From NCBI GenBank assembly GCA_023212695.1, contig JALCCG010000346.1, positions 1 to 20,663 of the forward strand: 20,663 bases of DNA, given 5' to 3'. Made by a program: the position numbers and the translations under genes. Shown one piece after another: positions 8,712 through 16,857 of this stretch; position 1 is the stretch's first letter, and every line of letters begins with the position of its first letter. A model generated the notes under the pieces. The model did no database searches, was not told the origin of the DNA, and saw nothing but the letters and a program-made list of their open reading frames with translations. This stretch comes from Sporisorium sorghi. Taxonomy: Eukaryota > Basidiomycota > Ustilaginomycetes > Ustilaginales > Ustilaginaceae.

Positions 8712-9284
8712 TTTGCGCTTGGTGCGTGGCGGCCACGGGTGGAGCCAGTCCCGCAGCAAGGGCGGTCCGGGAGTATGGTGGAATCGGAAGCCGTCTGCAT
8801 CGCCGACTGTGATCACCCGACCAACGAGCACTTTACGGTAGCGCAAGACGGCTGGCGTGACGTACTCAGCGTTGGGTATGCGTCGCAGATAGCGCCACCA
8901 CAGCAAGGCGCCCAGGGACGAGGCTGTGACGCCAGCTGCCGCTGCACCGATGGGGTTGGAGAGCGCCGCTCCGATGAGGCCGGACGACTGCTCGACCACG
9001 GACCATACTGTCAGCCTTGGGTCGGCGGTCGAGGGCGGGGCCAACACTGCCGCGGTCGGTGATTGAAGATCTGATCTCGGGTGAAGCTCAACTGAAGCAG
9101 GTGCTGATGTTGACGCTGATGAAGCGGGTCGAAGTGATGCCGGCAGCAACAATATTGACGTGCTAGGAGATGGACCTGCGAATGGCCATAGTGAGAGCAT
9201 TGCACCTTTCCTCGCTCGTGGATCTATGCCGGGATGATGGTGGTGGTGGTCGTCGTCGTCGTCGTTGCTGTCGTTGATTGACAT
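8106..9284 (-). CDS. LCL3: LCL3-type membrane-anchored staphylococcal-nuclease-like endonuclease
   Basis: A 392-residue protein with a thermonuclease (SNase) domain and an N-terminal anchor, the layout of fungal Lcl3, a mitochondrial protein. A probable membrane segment lies near 107-131 and is followed by the conserved RYLRRIPNAEYVTP. The nuclease domain runs from about 150 to 380. GDADGFR (161-167) supplies metal-binding Asp, VRIAGVDAPESGHFG (213-227) supplies Arg214, Asp219 and Glu222, and DQYKRLVA (294-301) supplies the second catalytic Arg, by analogy with the Staphylococcus enzyme. The catalytic set looks complete. Two low-complexity insertions stand out: 11 glycines at 192-202 and a Ser/Pro-rich loop at about 247-282. 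The first 29 residues are Asp/His-rich, and a second ATG at 9200 is an alternative start. Confidence 0.85.
8678..8711. repeat. GCC trinucleotide repeat encoding polyglycine
   Basis: An unbroken run of about 11 GCC units (GGC on the coding strand) encodes the 11-glycine insertion in the LCL3-type nuclease. Pure trinucleotide runs tend to change length between strains. Confidence 0.85.
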
Positions 9285-9520
9285 TTGGCAGCTGTTCCTG
9301 ATTTTGAGTTTTGGTTGATGTGGAGTCTCTGCTCGGCCAAAACAACACAAGCAAAATGCGTGAAAATCGACGGCGCAGGACAAGTCAACTCAGAGACCAA
9401 CACCTGCACATGCAAAAATCACACGCGCCTCCGTCTTCTACGTACATCGACGACGACGACTCTTGCTCTTCAAGTCGTTGACATTGCTCTGCCATCTCTA
9501 CCATGGGCTACAAGTATCGA

Positions 9521-10474
9521 TCAATCGAGCTTCCTGCCGCTCGTCTTGGGCGGACCGTGTGTGCTAACAGTGAAAGGCTCAAACGAAGGAGCCACTCCGA
9601 CCTTTTCGCCATCACGCTTCTTTTGCTCTGCCAGTGCCTTGTCCCCGTTCCAGTAGTACACCACCTGCGCAGCAATGGCGGCATTGAACAGCGTCGCCAG
9701 TCCAAACCCGTACAGCAGCAGCTTGTCGTCCGTCTCGGTCATGGTGGTGAACACTCTAGCGATAGTGCCAAGCAATTGTGCAAACACGACGATGCTGCTG
9801 AGCTGGCCGCGGCTCTTGTCCTTGTACAGCTCGGCCATCTGCGGCACCTTGGATGCGAGCGAGATCGGGATCGTTGCTGCCTGCAGCAGAGTCAATGTAG
9901 AGGCAGGAATCACGGCTGGAGTCGCCAAGGCTAGCGAGCCGATGCCCATCAGCGCTGCGGCGATCGTGATCTTGTTCGAGTGCGCGGCCGGGTCAACACG
10001 ACCCGTGTGGGCGTCGGGCGAGTACGCAATCACCAACAGCAGTATCACCATGTTTTGCAGCGTCAAGCTCAGGTTCTCGCCGTACGTCGAAAACGGCAGC
10101 CGCGATCGAACGGCATAGGCGAGCGAGATGGTGTACGCCACCACTTCGAGCGTATACATCGATAGCGAGATGCCGCGTGCGCTTCGTCCGTTGACAATGT
10201 TGAGGATCTGCGGCACCTTCATGATGCTCCCGAATACGACGATGCCCAGCCCGAGCGCCTTCGAGATGGCATACTTGACGCAGTGGGTTGAGCTGAAATC
10301 GACATTGTAGATGAGCGTCGTGTAGCACTCTTGTCCGATGAGCGCGATGGCTGGCTTTTGGACGAAGAGCGGCAAGTTGTGCGTGACGGACTGGATGGCG
10401 GATTGCATGTTGATGCAAGCAGCACCTTCGATGGTGGTTGTTGGTGAGGAGACATGGCCAATGTTTGCGTGCAT
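9521..10474 (-). CDS. MPDU1/Lec35-type PQ-loop membrane protein
   Basis: A 317-residue multi-pass protein with two PQ-loop repeats. The first is VVFGSIMKVPQILNIVNGRS (79-98, Pro88-Gln89). The second is IPISLASKVPQMAELYKDKS (202-221, Pro211-Gln212). The stretch ARGISLSMYTLEVVAYTISL, then FSTYGENLSLTLQN, is typical of mannose-P-dolichol utilisation defect 1. Animal MPDU1 is needed in the ER for using dolichol-linked mannose and glucose in N-glycan, GPI and O-mannose synthesis. About seven membrane segments are visible. The tail from 278 is charged and hydrophilic. The start at 10474 is the first plausible ATG; an ATG at 10408 is an alternative. The open frame to 10597 is rejected because it would run into the tRNA gene. 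Confidence 0.87.
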   Translation of the reverse strand: MHANIGHVSSPTTTIEGAACINMQSAIQSVTHNLPLFVQKPAIALIGQECYTTLIYNVDFSSTHCVKYAISKALGLGIVVFGSIMKVPQILNIVNGRSARGISLSMYTLEVVAYTISLAYAVRSRLPFSTYGENLSLTLQNMVILLLVIAYSPDAHTGRVDPAAHSNKITIAAALMGIGSLALATPAVIPASTLTLLQAATIPISLASKVPQMAELYKDKSRGQLSSIVVFAQLLGTIARVFTTMTETDDKLLLYGFGLATLFNAAIAAQVVYYWNGDKALAEQKKRDGEKVGVAPSFEPFTVSTHGPPKTSGRKLD

Positions 10475-10526
10475 CACCTCAATTTTTTTGTCCGCATTTT
10501 CAGCTTTGAATTTCCACACAAAGCAG

Positions 10527-10551
10527 GAAAAAAAAAAAAAAAGCGTAAAAA
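10527..10551 (-). terminator. Pol III terminator and T-run downstream of tRNA-iMet
   Basis: On the minus strand the tRNA 3' end is followed within three bases by TTTTT (10551-10547), a Pol III terminator. A run of 16 T (10542-10527) comes shortly after, in the leader or promoter of the MPDU1-type gene. Confidence 0.7.
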
Positions 10552-10553
10552 TG

Positions 10554-10663
10554 TAGCTTCTGTCGGTTTCGATCCGACGACCTTTGGGTATCGCCACTCG
10601 AAAGTGGAAAGGTTTTCATAGGGGAGTATGAGCCCAACGCGCTACCTACTGCGCTAAGAAGCT
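10554..10663 (-). tRNA. trnM-CAU: Initiator tRNA-Met (CAU) with a 37-nt intron
   Basis: After removing the intron a 73-nt cloverleaf forms: acceptor AGCTTCT/AGAAGCT, D stem GCGC/GCGC, anticodon stem TTGGG/CCCAA, and T stem GTCGG/CCGAC. The anticodon CAU is at 10630-10628. Initiator identity comes from three eukaryotic hallmarks: the A1-U72 end pair, three consecutive G-C pairs next to the anticodon loop, and the T loop ATCGAAA (A54, A60 instead of TTC). An elongator tRNA-Met would have a TTCGA loop. The intron sits one base 3' of the anticodon, the standard position. Discriminator A and a T5 terminator follow. I rate initiator over elongator at about 0.9. Confidence 0.94.
10590..10626 (-). 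other. Intron of the initiator tRNA-Met gene
   Basis: The 37-nt intron follows A37. It holds UAUGA (10620-10616), which can pair with UCAUA of the anticodon loop (10631-10627) across a 6-nt loop, giving the anticodon-intron helix recognised in eukaryotic pre-tRNAs. A second hairpin, CCACT-TTCG-AGTGG (10607-10594), has a UUCG tetraloop. Borders are inferred by restoring the mature anticodon stem. Confidence 0.85.
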
Positions 10664-11042
10664 GCTCGATAGATGGTAGGTCAAGCATTGTATACAGATA
10701 TCAAACAAACAAAAAATGGAGGTCAATTCGACTAAGCTTCTCCGTCTTGTCCATCGCCAAAAGTCACTCACCTTCAAGATCGAAATGGGAAAGGGCTGAA
10801 GTCTACAACCTTGACTCAGCTTCTCCTTTCGTTCTGTTTGTCACCTGATTCGGCACGGTTCTTTCACGATCCAAGTCGCCGTCGCCGCTGATCAAGTGCA
10901 TGAACCCCACATCCAGAAGGCAGATTGCATCGCTGGAAACGGTCTCTGTCATCGTTGCAGCAGGATGGTCTCGGTCTCGGCCACTTTCAGTCAAACAAAA
11001 GCGTCTCAAGCTGAATGACTCCGCACTCCGCTAACCATCGCT
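10664..11042. other. Intergenic region, no gene recognised
   Basis: About 380 bp lie between the tRNA 5' end and the first readable part of the Gly/Arg-rich relic. A 44-codon frame from ATG 10909 has no recognisable feature. This may have been the promoter of the relic. Confidence 0.4.
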
Positions 11043-11892
11043 CACTCATTCGCCAATCAAGCTGACACAAGGTCGCCGAGCGTTTCGAGCGTTCTAGAAC
11101 ACACTTCCACCCCAAACCCCGAAACGTGGCCAACATCAAAGCTCGGGCCCCCGCGTATCAAGGCACGCACATCGGCTCAATCGTCACGCCAAGCCGCCAA
11201 TTTCTTCAAAAGCATCAACGACCTCTCCTCTCTTGATGCCACCGTGCCCTTTTCCAGGCACAGAAGGAAGACGCTGGATCAGGCCACTCCGAAGTCGCCG
11301 AGAGCCCATGAACCTCGGTCGACCGGCTGCGGCGACCAGCCTCGTTTCAGCTGACAATGCTTCCGCCATCGCAGACCTCGTGACCCAGCCAGATCGTCAA
11401 GCCAGCTCGGGCGATGCTCAGCTAGCTTCGAGCTCGTTCGCCTCCATGTGTTCCGATCTGGGGCGGTCCTTGGGGTGGCCCGTGGGGCGGCGGAGGTGGG
11501 TCGAGCGGCCCTTGGGGAGGTAGCCGTACCAAGCGCGACGAGCCCGAAACTCGTGACATCCAGGAAGAGGACAACAGTGCCGACCGAGGACGGGACGGTG
11601 ACCATGGCAGGGGACGCGGCGGAGACGGATACCGAGGAGATGGACACCGAGGCAAAGGAGACAAAGCCAAGGCCGTAGCAAAGGCGACCGAGACGACGGA
11701 CACCGTGGTGGAGGTCGCAGCTGGGACAAGCGAGACGAGCCCGAGACCCGCGCCAAACCTGAGACCCGCGACGAGCCCGAGACTCGAGACGTCAACGACG
11801 ACTGGGACGATTACCGAGGTGGCCGTGGTGGCCGAGGAGGAGGTGGCCGCGGCGGAGGTGGACGAGGAGGCGGCGGTCGTGGCCGAGGCTAA
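11043..11892 (+). pseudogene. Frame-broken gene for a Gly/Arg/Trp-rich repeat protein
   Basis: No single open frame spans this region, yet coding-like peptide appears in pieces. Around 11163-11250 one frame reads SRQAANFFKSINDLSSLDA. The frame shared by 11300-11455 reads GRPAAATSLVSADNASAIAD. At 11462-11660 another frame reads GGPWGGPWGGGGGSSGPWGG, then KRDEPETRD (from 11531) and several Gly/Arg/Asp-rich units. From about 11665 to the TAA at 11890-11892 the frame changes again. It gives GHRGGGRSW, DKRDEPETR (from 11725), RDEPETRD (from 11767) and a C-terminal RGG tail. The repeated DEPETR units use different synonymous codons, which is good evidence that both late frames were translated in the past. 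No initiating ATG fits the first piece. A decayed gene is my first reading; sequencing indels or unrecognised introns are alternatives. Function is unknown. RGG tails occur in RNA-binding proteins, but KR sites could equally be Kex2 cuts in a secreted protein. Confidence 0.45.
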
Positions 11893-13050
11893 TCGCGACG
11901 GCGAGGAGAAGGCTCAGATCCTCTACCGACAGGCACTGCAGCCTCAACATTCGACCGGTCTTTGTCTTTCTCGTCTCTCGACCCCACCCTCCGACCTCTT
12001 CAGCGTTCTTTGGCTCTCACTCGCATTCTTTCCTCAGCGTCACCGGCACTTCACACCCACTCTTGATGTCGCCGCTCGGTTCGACACCTCTGCGCATCGT
12101 TCTCACGTCTTGTTCCCTTCGCTCATCTCTTCCGTCATCCCGCTGAGGTGCTCCGCGGTGCAGCGCCCCACTCTGTACTGCTAGTGTCCTTCTCGACACG
12201 CGCGCGCGCGTCACACATCATTGTTTCAATGCTCATTCCCACTCTTCCATCTTTTAGGAGACTTGTGCAGATTGCGACGTGCGAGCCGATGCTCGAGCGG
12301 CCCAACTCATCTTTTTGCGATGAGTTGCAGGTGTGAGTGACGATAGTGAAGCAGACTGAAGGTGTTCAGAGAGGCTCGAGCGAGGAGGCTGTCATTTCGG
12401 AATGGGTCGCCGGAAGTGGTTGACAGGCGGTTGGTGCGCTTGTCGCGACGCGTCGTTGGGTGAGATGAAACGGGCTTTGTGCGAACTCGCTAGCGGCCTT
12501 CGACGCAGGGACACCGCTAACTTCACTTCGTTCTGCATTCTGAGGCAGGCTTCAACATCGCCTCCGCACATGAGGTCAACCTCGCCGCACCTGCCAAGCG
12601 TGGGCAGCATGCGCCCGTTGTCGACTGGGTTCCGAGACAGAACGTTCTAGCTTCGAGCAACGGTGCGCACGGCGTTGCGTCTTTCATCCTGCCAAGAGTA
12701 GTGGTACCTGGTCTTGTAGCGTGCTGTCGAGCCAAAGCGCGGGATTGTGAAAGGGCACGGTGCGCGCTTCATCTTGCGGTCGACGGTCGGTGGACGATTG
12801 AATGAGATACGAAGGGATCGTGCGTTGCGGTGATGAGTCGGTGTTGCGGTCAGAGCGCTTTCGTCAAGATGAGGTGTGACTGGAGGTGGTGTCGGTGTTT
12901 GCGAGATGCACACCACTGAGATGAGATGCTAGACGAGCAGCAAGGTCAAGGCGGCCAGGCTGTGCAGCGTTGGCGATTCGCAAGTTGAGGCAACAGGCGC
13001 ACTAACGACACATCGGTGTCGAACAGAGTCGGTCGTCTGCACTCGCGCTG
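11893..13050. other. Gene-poor stretch of about 1.15 kb
   Basis: No coding region or RNA gene could be supported. Open frames (for example 12402-12650 + and 12647-12916 -) lack motifs and overlap each other. A short alternating run of six CG units lies at 12199-12210. The right end is presumably promoter of the secreted protein gene. Confidence 0.5.
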
Positions 13051-13058
13051 TATAAGAA
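13051..13058 (+). promoter_or_regulatory. TATA box of the secreted glycine-rich protein gene
   Basis: TATAAGAA lies 179 nt upstream of the ATG at 13230. It is followed by a strongly CT-rich leader (about 13080-13200), the arrangement seen in highly expressed fungal genes. Transcription would start near 13080. Confidence 0.6.
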
Positions 13059-13229
13059 CCGACCCTGACGAGCCAACTTCAACGACTCCAACCCATCCCA
13101 TTCTCATTCTCTCCTCCTCTCACTCCCCACAACAAGCTCTCCACTTCCCTTGCTCACCCAAACAATCCCTCTCTCACTCTTTCAACCTTCCCTCTCTTCA
13201 AATACAAGCCCAAAGCCACGCTCCGCAAG

Positions 13230-14567
13230 ATGGCTCGCATCTCATCCGCCCTCGTCATGGGCGTCATGCTCGCCATGACTGGCGTGCTCATTGCTTCGCC
13301 CGCTGACGCCAAGCCCGTCGCTCAGGGGCCTATCAAGTTCGAAGGAGGTCGCCCCCTCAACCCTGACAGCGTCTACGATCCGATGATCGAGAAGAGCTCC
13401 AAGTTCGAAAAAGCCAACCCTGCGGGTGTCGCTAAGCCGATGATCGAGAAAGGCTCGCAGTTCGTGAAGGGCGCTCCCGTCCACCCTGGCGGTGCCGCTC
13501 ATCCGAACAACGAGAAGCGCCGGGAGCACGGCGCTGCCTCTCCGGCTCAGCAAGACGGCGCCGCCCATCCTATGATCGAAAAGCGTCTGCTCGCCGCTGC
13601 AGCCGACACGTCCGTTGGCGCTCTCGCCGACATCGGCGGCCTGGCCAACGCCCACGCCGACGTCGGTGTCAACGGAGATCCCTACCCTTACGGAGGCTAC
13701 GGCTACCCCGGCTACTGGCCCTACCACCACCACCCTTGGTGGCCTCACAACGGCGTTGGTGTTGATGGCGATGTCGGCGTGGGTGGATTGGGCGGTGTGG
13801 GTGCTCATGTGGGCGCCGGTCTTGGTGGTCTCGCGGGCGTTGGCGGTGGCGCTGGTGTTGGTGTGGGTGCTCATGTGGGCGCCGGTCTTGGTGGTCTCGC
13901 GGGCGTTGGCGGTGGCGCTGGTGTTGGTGTGGGAGGTCTGGCTGGCGCTGGTGCAGGTGTTGGCGTTGGAGTCGACGCTGGTATCGGCGGTGGCGCTGGC
14001 GCGGGAATCTACCCAGGCGATGACGGCTACTACGGCCCTCACGGCGGCCGAGGTTTCCCCGGTGGACCCGGTGGTCCCGGCGGCCCTGGTGGACCTCCCT
14101 ACTACTACGGCCCTCCTCCTTCGTACGGCGGTGGGCACCACCACGGCGGTCAAGGCGGTGCTACGCCTCCCCGGCCTCCTCCTCCCCCTCCCTCTGTCGG
14201 CTACGGAGGTCCCGGCCCCAACGGCGGATACGGTGGCAATGGTGGCGACGGCGGCGACGGCGGCCATCCTCATCACCCTCACTCGCATCCCGAGGGCTAC
14301 GGTAGCGATGGAGGCGACGGCAGCAATGATGGAAATGGTGGCTCGGGAGGTGGCTCTGGCGGCCCCGGAGGCAGCGGTGGCCATGGCGGTCACGGCGGTC
14401 ACGGCGGTCACGGCGGTCACGGCGGTCATGGTGGCAATGGCGGTATGGGTGGCCCGGGTGGCAGTGGCGGTAGTGGAGGTGCTGGCGGAGCTGGGGGTGC
14501 AGGTGGTGCTGGAGGCGCTGGTGGCCCTGGTGGCCCTGGCGGGTACAGCGACAATGGCACTTGCTAA
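13230..14567 (+). CDS. Secreted repetitive glycine-rich protein with Kex2-like sites
   Basis: A 445-residue protein with no family I recognise. Residues 1-27 form a signal peptide ending in ADA before KPVAQ. Residues 28-119 form a pro-like region with four degenerate repeats ending in PMIEK (51-55), PMIEK (70-74), PNNEKR (92-97) and PMIEKR (114-119). The last two end in Lys-Arg, the Kex2 cleavage signal. From residue 120 the protein is a low-complexity Gly/Ala/Val/Pro/His chain. It includes a Tyr/Trp/His-rich patch (151-173), an exact 22-residue tandem duplication (191-234), a poly-Pro stretch (313-321) and six GGH units (383-400). The only cysteine is the last residue, 445. No GPI signal or membrane segment is seen. 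TATA box and CT-rich leader suggest strong expression. A cell-wall, matrix or surface role is inference. The open antisense frame arises from GGN codons. Confidence 0.85.
   Translation: MARISSALVMGVMLAMTGVLIASPADAKPVAQGPIKFEGGRPLNPDSVYDPMIEKSSKFEKANPAGVAKPMIEKGSQFVKGAPVHPGGAAHPNNEKRREHGAASPAQQDGAAHPMIEKRLLAAAADTSVGALADIGGLANAHADVGVNGDPYPYGGYGYPGYWPYHHHPWWPHNGVGVDGDVGVGGLGGVGAHVGAGLGGLAGVGGGAGVGVGAHVGAGLGGLAGVGGGAGVGVGGLAGAGAGVGVGVDAGIGGGAGAGIYPGDDGYYGPHGGRGFPGGPGGPGGPGGPPYYYGPPPSYGGGHHHGGQGGATPPRPPPPPPSVGYGGPGPNGGYGGNGGDGGDGGHPHHPHSHPEGYGSDGGDGSNDGNGGSGGGSGGPGGSGGHGGHGGHGGHGGHGGHGGNGGMGGPGGSGGSGGAGGAGGAGGAGGAGGPGGPGGYSDNGTC
13801..13932 (+). repeat. Exact 66-bp tandem duplication
   Basis: Two adjacent 66-bp units (13801-13866 and 13867-13932) are identical base for base and encode 22 residues each, starting AHVGAGLGGLAGVGGG when read in frame from the preceding base. 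Zero synonymous differences in a stretch with free third positions means the duplication is recent or was homogenised. Confidence 0.95.
14376..14429 (+). repeat. Six tandem 9-bp units encoding Gly-Gly-His
   Basis: Six GGY-GGC/GGT-CAY units in a row; the four central ones are identical (GGCGGTCAC). They encode a histidine at every third residue, spacing that could bind metal ions, although that is inference. Confidence 0.9.
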
Positions 14568-15017
14568 GCTGCTACATGCTATCCAGCCATCTCACACCAA
14601 CGACAAGCTTGCCTGCTGGGCGGAAACGACTCGTTTCTGCAACAGCATCATCCTGTCCCTCAAGTAGAACAGATCGCCACTATATTTCGCGCTCACATTA
14701 TGTTTTCCTGTATTTGACTGAGCCCTCATGATCTGTAGCTCACGTACATAGTCTGTCGTTACTATCGCTGTTTGGCATCGTCTTCGTCGTCGTGCTTTGA
14801 TGATGACGAATGTGAATGTGTTGGTGTCTTCTTTTTTTTTTTTTTCTTTTTTTTTTTTTTTTTGACAGATTCGAAAATTCTCGCTGTCGCGTGGGCGTTG
14901 GCAGGCTGAGCACGCTCCATCTCTGACTTTTGAACCTTTTCTATCAGCCTAACTCCTTATCTTCTCCTTCCCACCTCGATACGTCGACATCACGTCCACA
15001 AGACTGTCTGAACCAGC
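14568..15017. other. Intergenic region with T-rich promoter tract
   Basis: This stretch holds the 3' region of the glycine-rich gene and the promoter of the next gene. No gene was found. Its main feature is the T-run at 14832-14863. Confidence 0.6.
14832..14863. repeat. Poly(dT) tract, 32 nt with one C
   Basis: Fourteen T, one C, then seventeen T, located about 155 bp upstream of the ATG at 15018. Its position suits a nucleosome-excluding promoter tract. Confidence 0.9.
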
Positions 15018-15919
15018 ATGGCACGCCTCACCGAGATCCAGGACGCTACCGACAGCGATCACGGCCACACTGGCTCGTCTTCCACCCCCAAACGAGCAGG
15101 ACTGACGCAAGATGAGCAGGAGCAGATCCTGCACAAGTCCGGACTCATCGAGAAGCTCGGACTGCCCAAGGACTTTGTCACGATGGACGAGTCGCAGGCG
15201 CAGCTCGACGCACTCAACCGGTCCAGAGCCAAGCAGACCAGCGATACGGACGCGGAGGACGACTACGGCGTGGCATCGGACCACGAAGCCGATGGAGACG
15301 ATACGGCCAACCGGCTGATGGCGGAACAGCAGGCGACCGAGATGAGTCCTCAGGTGGAGTCGATGCTGGACTTGGTCATCTGGACAATGCCGTTCGGGTT
15401 CATGTATACGCTGCTGGACGTGCTGGTGCGACAGCAGTACGGCGAGACGGTCGGGCTGGCGGATGAGGCGGTGCGCTTGATCCGCGCTCTTCCCATGCTG
15501 GCGTTTTTCATTCACTTTAGTAAGTGACTCCCCGTCATTCTCAAAATGCTCTTGATCGATTCCAGATCGACTGATACGATTCTCTTGCAAACAGCCCTCA
15601 CCTCGCAACGCCAAGCATTGATACAGGGCCTGCTGTTCCTCATCTGCTCCGCTTGTGGCTGCGCACTCATCTACATTGTCAACAAGGTATGTCGCTTCAC
15701 ACGATATCATCAGCTCAGCACACACGACTGACCGGCTTTCTTCACCCTCGATGTCAACTCAAACAGTCGCCGTACGACGTAGTAGTGCAGCGCGTCGCAC
15801 CGATAGGCACGCTGTGGATCTTTTCGGTGGTGCGGCTGGATCTGATGCCCGCGTGCATCAGTCTCGGCATCACGGCCATGTTTGTCAAGCAGATGCAGCT
15901 CAAGATTGTTTTCAATTAG
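15018..15919 (+). CDS. Conserved-looking multi-pass membrane protein, function unknown (three exons)
   Basis: Exons are 15018-15519, 15595-15686 and 15767-15919, giving 248 residues. Intron 1 (75 nt) opens GTAAGT and ends AACAG; intron 2 (80 nt) opens GTATGT and ends AACAG. Joining them keeps the frame and removes early stops. Residues 1-110 are hydrophilic and acidic (LTQDEQEQILHKSGLIEKLG, then Asp-rich). Four hydrophobic segments follow: MLDLVIWTMPFGFMYTLLDV, ALPMLAFFIHF, GLLFLICSACGCALIYIVN, and a long one from PIGTLWIFSV to GITAMFV. The protein ends KQMQLKIVFN. The arrangement recalls small fungal membrane families of unknown function (possibly DUF7719, from memory and unverified). The location is probably ER or mitochondria; nothing in the sequence decides this. 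Confidence 0.8.
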
Positions 15920-16182
15920 CGGGGAGGGTGGATTCTGTTGCAAGCTGTTGCTTACTTTGTTGTGTGTGGTTGTGTGTTGAGAGTCGAGGGAGCCTCTGAT
16001 TGATGGTGAGAAGTGTGTGAGAGGATGCTGGCTCGGGCAAGTCCGAGAAAAATCCCCGAAAACGCGGAATCTGGGCCGTTTTCTGTGGTCTGTGCTATCA
16101 AACTTGCTCCTCGACGACCCTTTCTCACTTCTCTTTCCTCCCTCACCACCATCGTCTCATCCCCAGCTCGCCGACACTCGCA

Positions 16183-16631
16183 ATGTCCAAATCACCCATC
16201 ACATGCCACGTGCTCGACTCGACGCTCGGCAAACCCGCCGCCGAGGTGCGCGTCCAGCTCGAAGCGCTCTCCCCACTCAACTCGAAGTTCCACATCATAG
16301 CCACGGGCGTCACCAACAGCGACGGCCGCTGTCCTGACCTTCTGGCAGGGCAAGCATCGACAGACGTGCTGAAGCCGAAGGGCGTGTTCAAGATGACGTT
16401 CTTCACGGGCGAGTACTTTGGCAAAGCGGGCCGGGCGACGTTCTATCCGCAGGTAGAGGTGAGTTCGAGGCATACGCAAGGATTAGATTTGCGAGCCGAG
16501 TAGAGACGAGCTGACTTTTTGAACTGTATCGAAAACAGATCCTGTTCCAGCTGACAGAAACGCCGGATGCACACTACCACATCCCGCTGCTGCTCTCGCC
16601 GTTCTCATACACCACCTATCGCGGCTCTTAG
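16183..16631 (+). CDS. 5-hydroxyisourate hydrolase (transthyretin-like), two exons
   Basis: Exons 16183-16458 and 16539-16631 encode 122 residues; the 80-nt intron has GTGAGT and AACAG borders and phase 0. The protein matches the HIUase family along its whole length. It has [15 protein letters not shown] (6-20) with His9, [13 protein letters not shown] (42-54) with Arg49, and FFTGEYF. The end is [19 protein letters not shown] with His106 and the diagnostic C-terminal YRGS. These are the active-site residues of the family. The enzyme hydrolyses 5-hydroxyisourate, the product of urate oxidase, on the way to allantoin. The second exon is essential, as it supplies one catalytic His and YRGS. No SKL-type peroxisomal tail is present. 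The gene is tail-to-tail with the PMP47-type carrier. Confidence 0.95.
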
Positions 16632-16857
16632 CTTTCTGCAATGGTCATCGATTCGGCTCAATTTGGAAGCGTGATTCAGTGGTTCAGCGATCCGTACTGC
16701 AGATGTGAAGCTGTGAACGACGAAAGCTTCCTTCCGCGGTTTCTGTTCGGGTGAAAGCATGCAAAGGACACAGAGGCGCAAGGGTAAAAGTGACTTCGGC
16801 GACGGCAAAGACGATTCGGGTGAAGAAGTGAGGAGCTGTGAAGTGTCAGGGGGGAAT

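Noticed and set aside
10500..10597. Upstream extension of the MPDU1-type protein to an ATG at 10597
   Set aside because: It would translate part of the tRNA intron and exon; the start at 10474 lies downstream of the tRNA and fits the family better.
12303..12327. Hairpin with 9-bp perfect arms (CAACTCATC/GATGAGTTG) and a 7-nt loop
   Set aside because: Stem-loops of this size are expected by chance over 20 kb when loop length is free, and nothing around it suggests an RNA gene or terminator.
12647..12916. 89-codon minus-strand open frame in the gene-poor stretch
   Set aside because: It has a Pro/Thr/Arg-rich sequence with no motif, and open frames on both strands overlap here, so coding is not supported.
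13242..14429. 395-codon open frame on the minus strand opposite the glycine-rich gene
   Set aside because: GGN-rich codons on the plus strand rarely produce stops in this antisense frame. The peptide is Thr/Ala/Val low complexity with no start context or motif.
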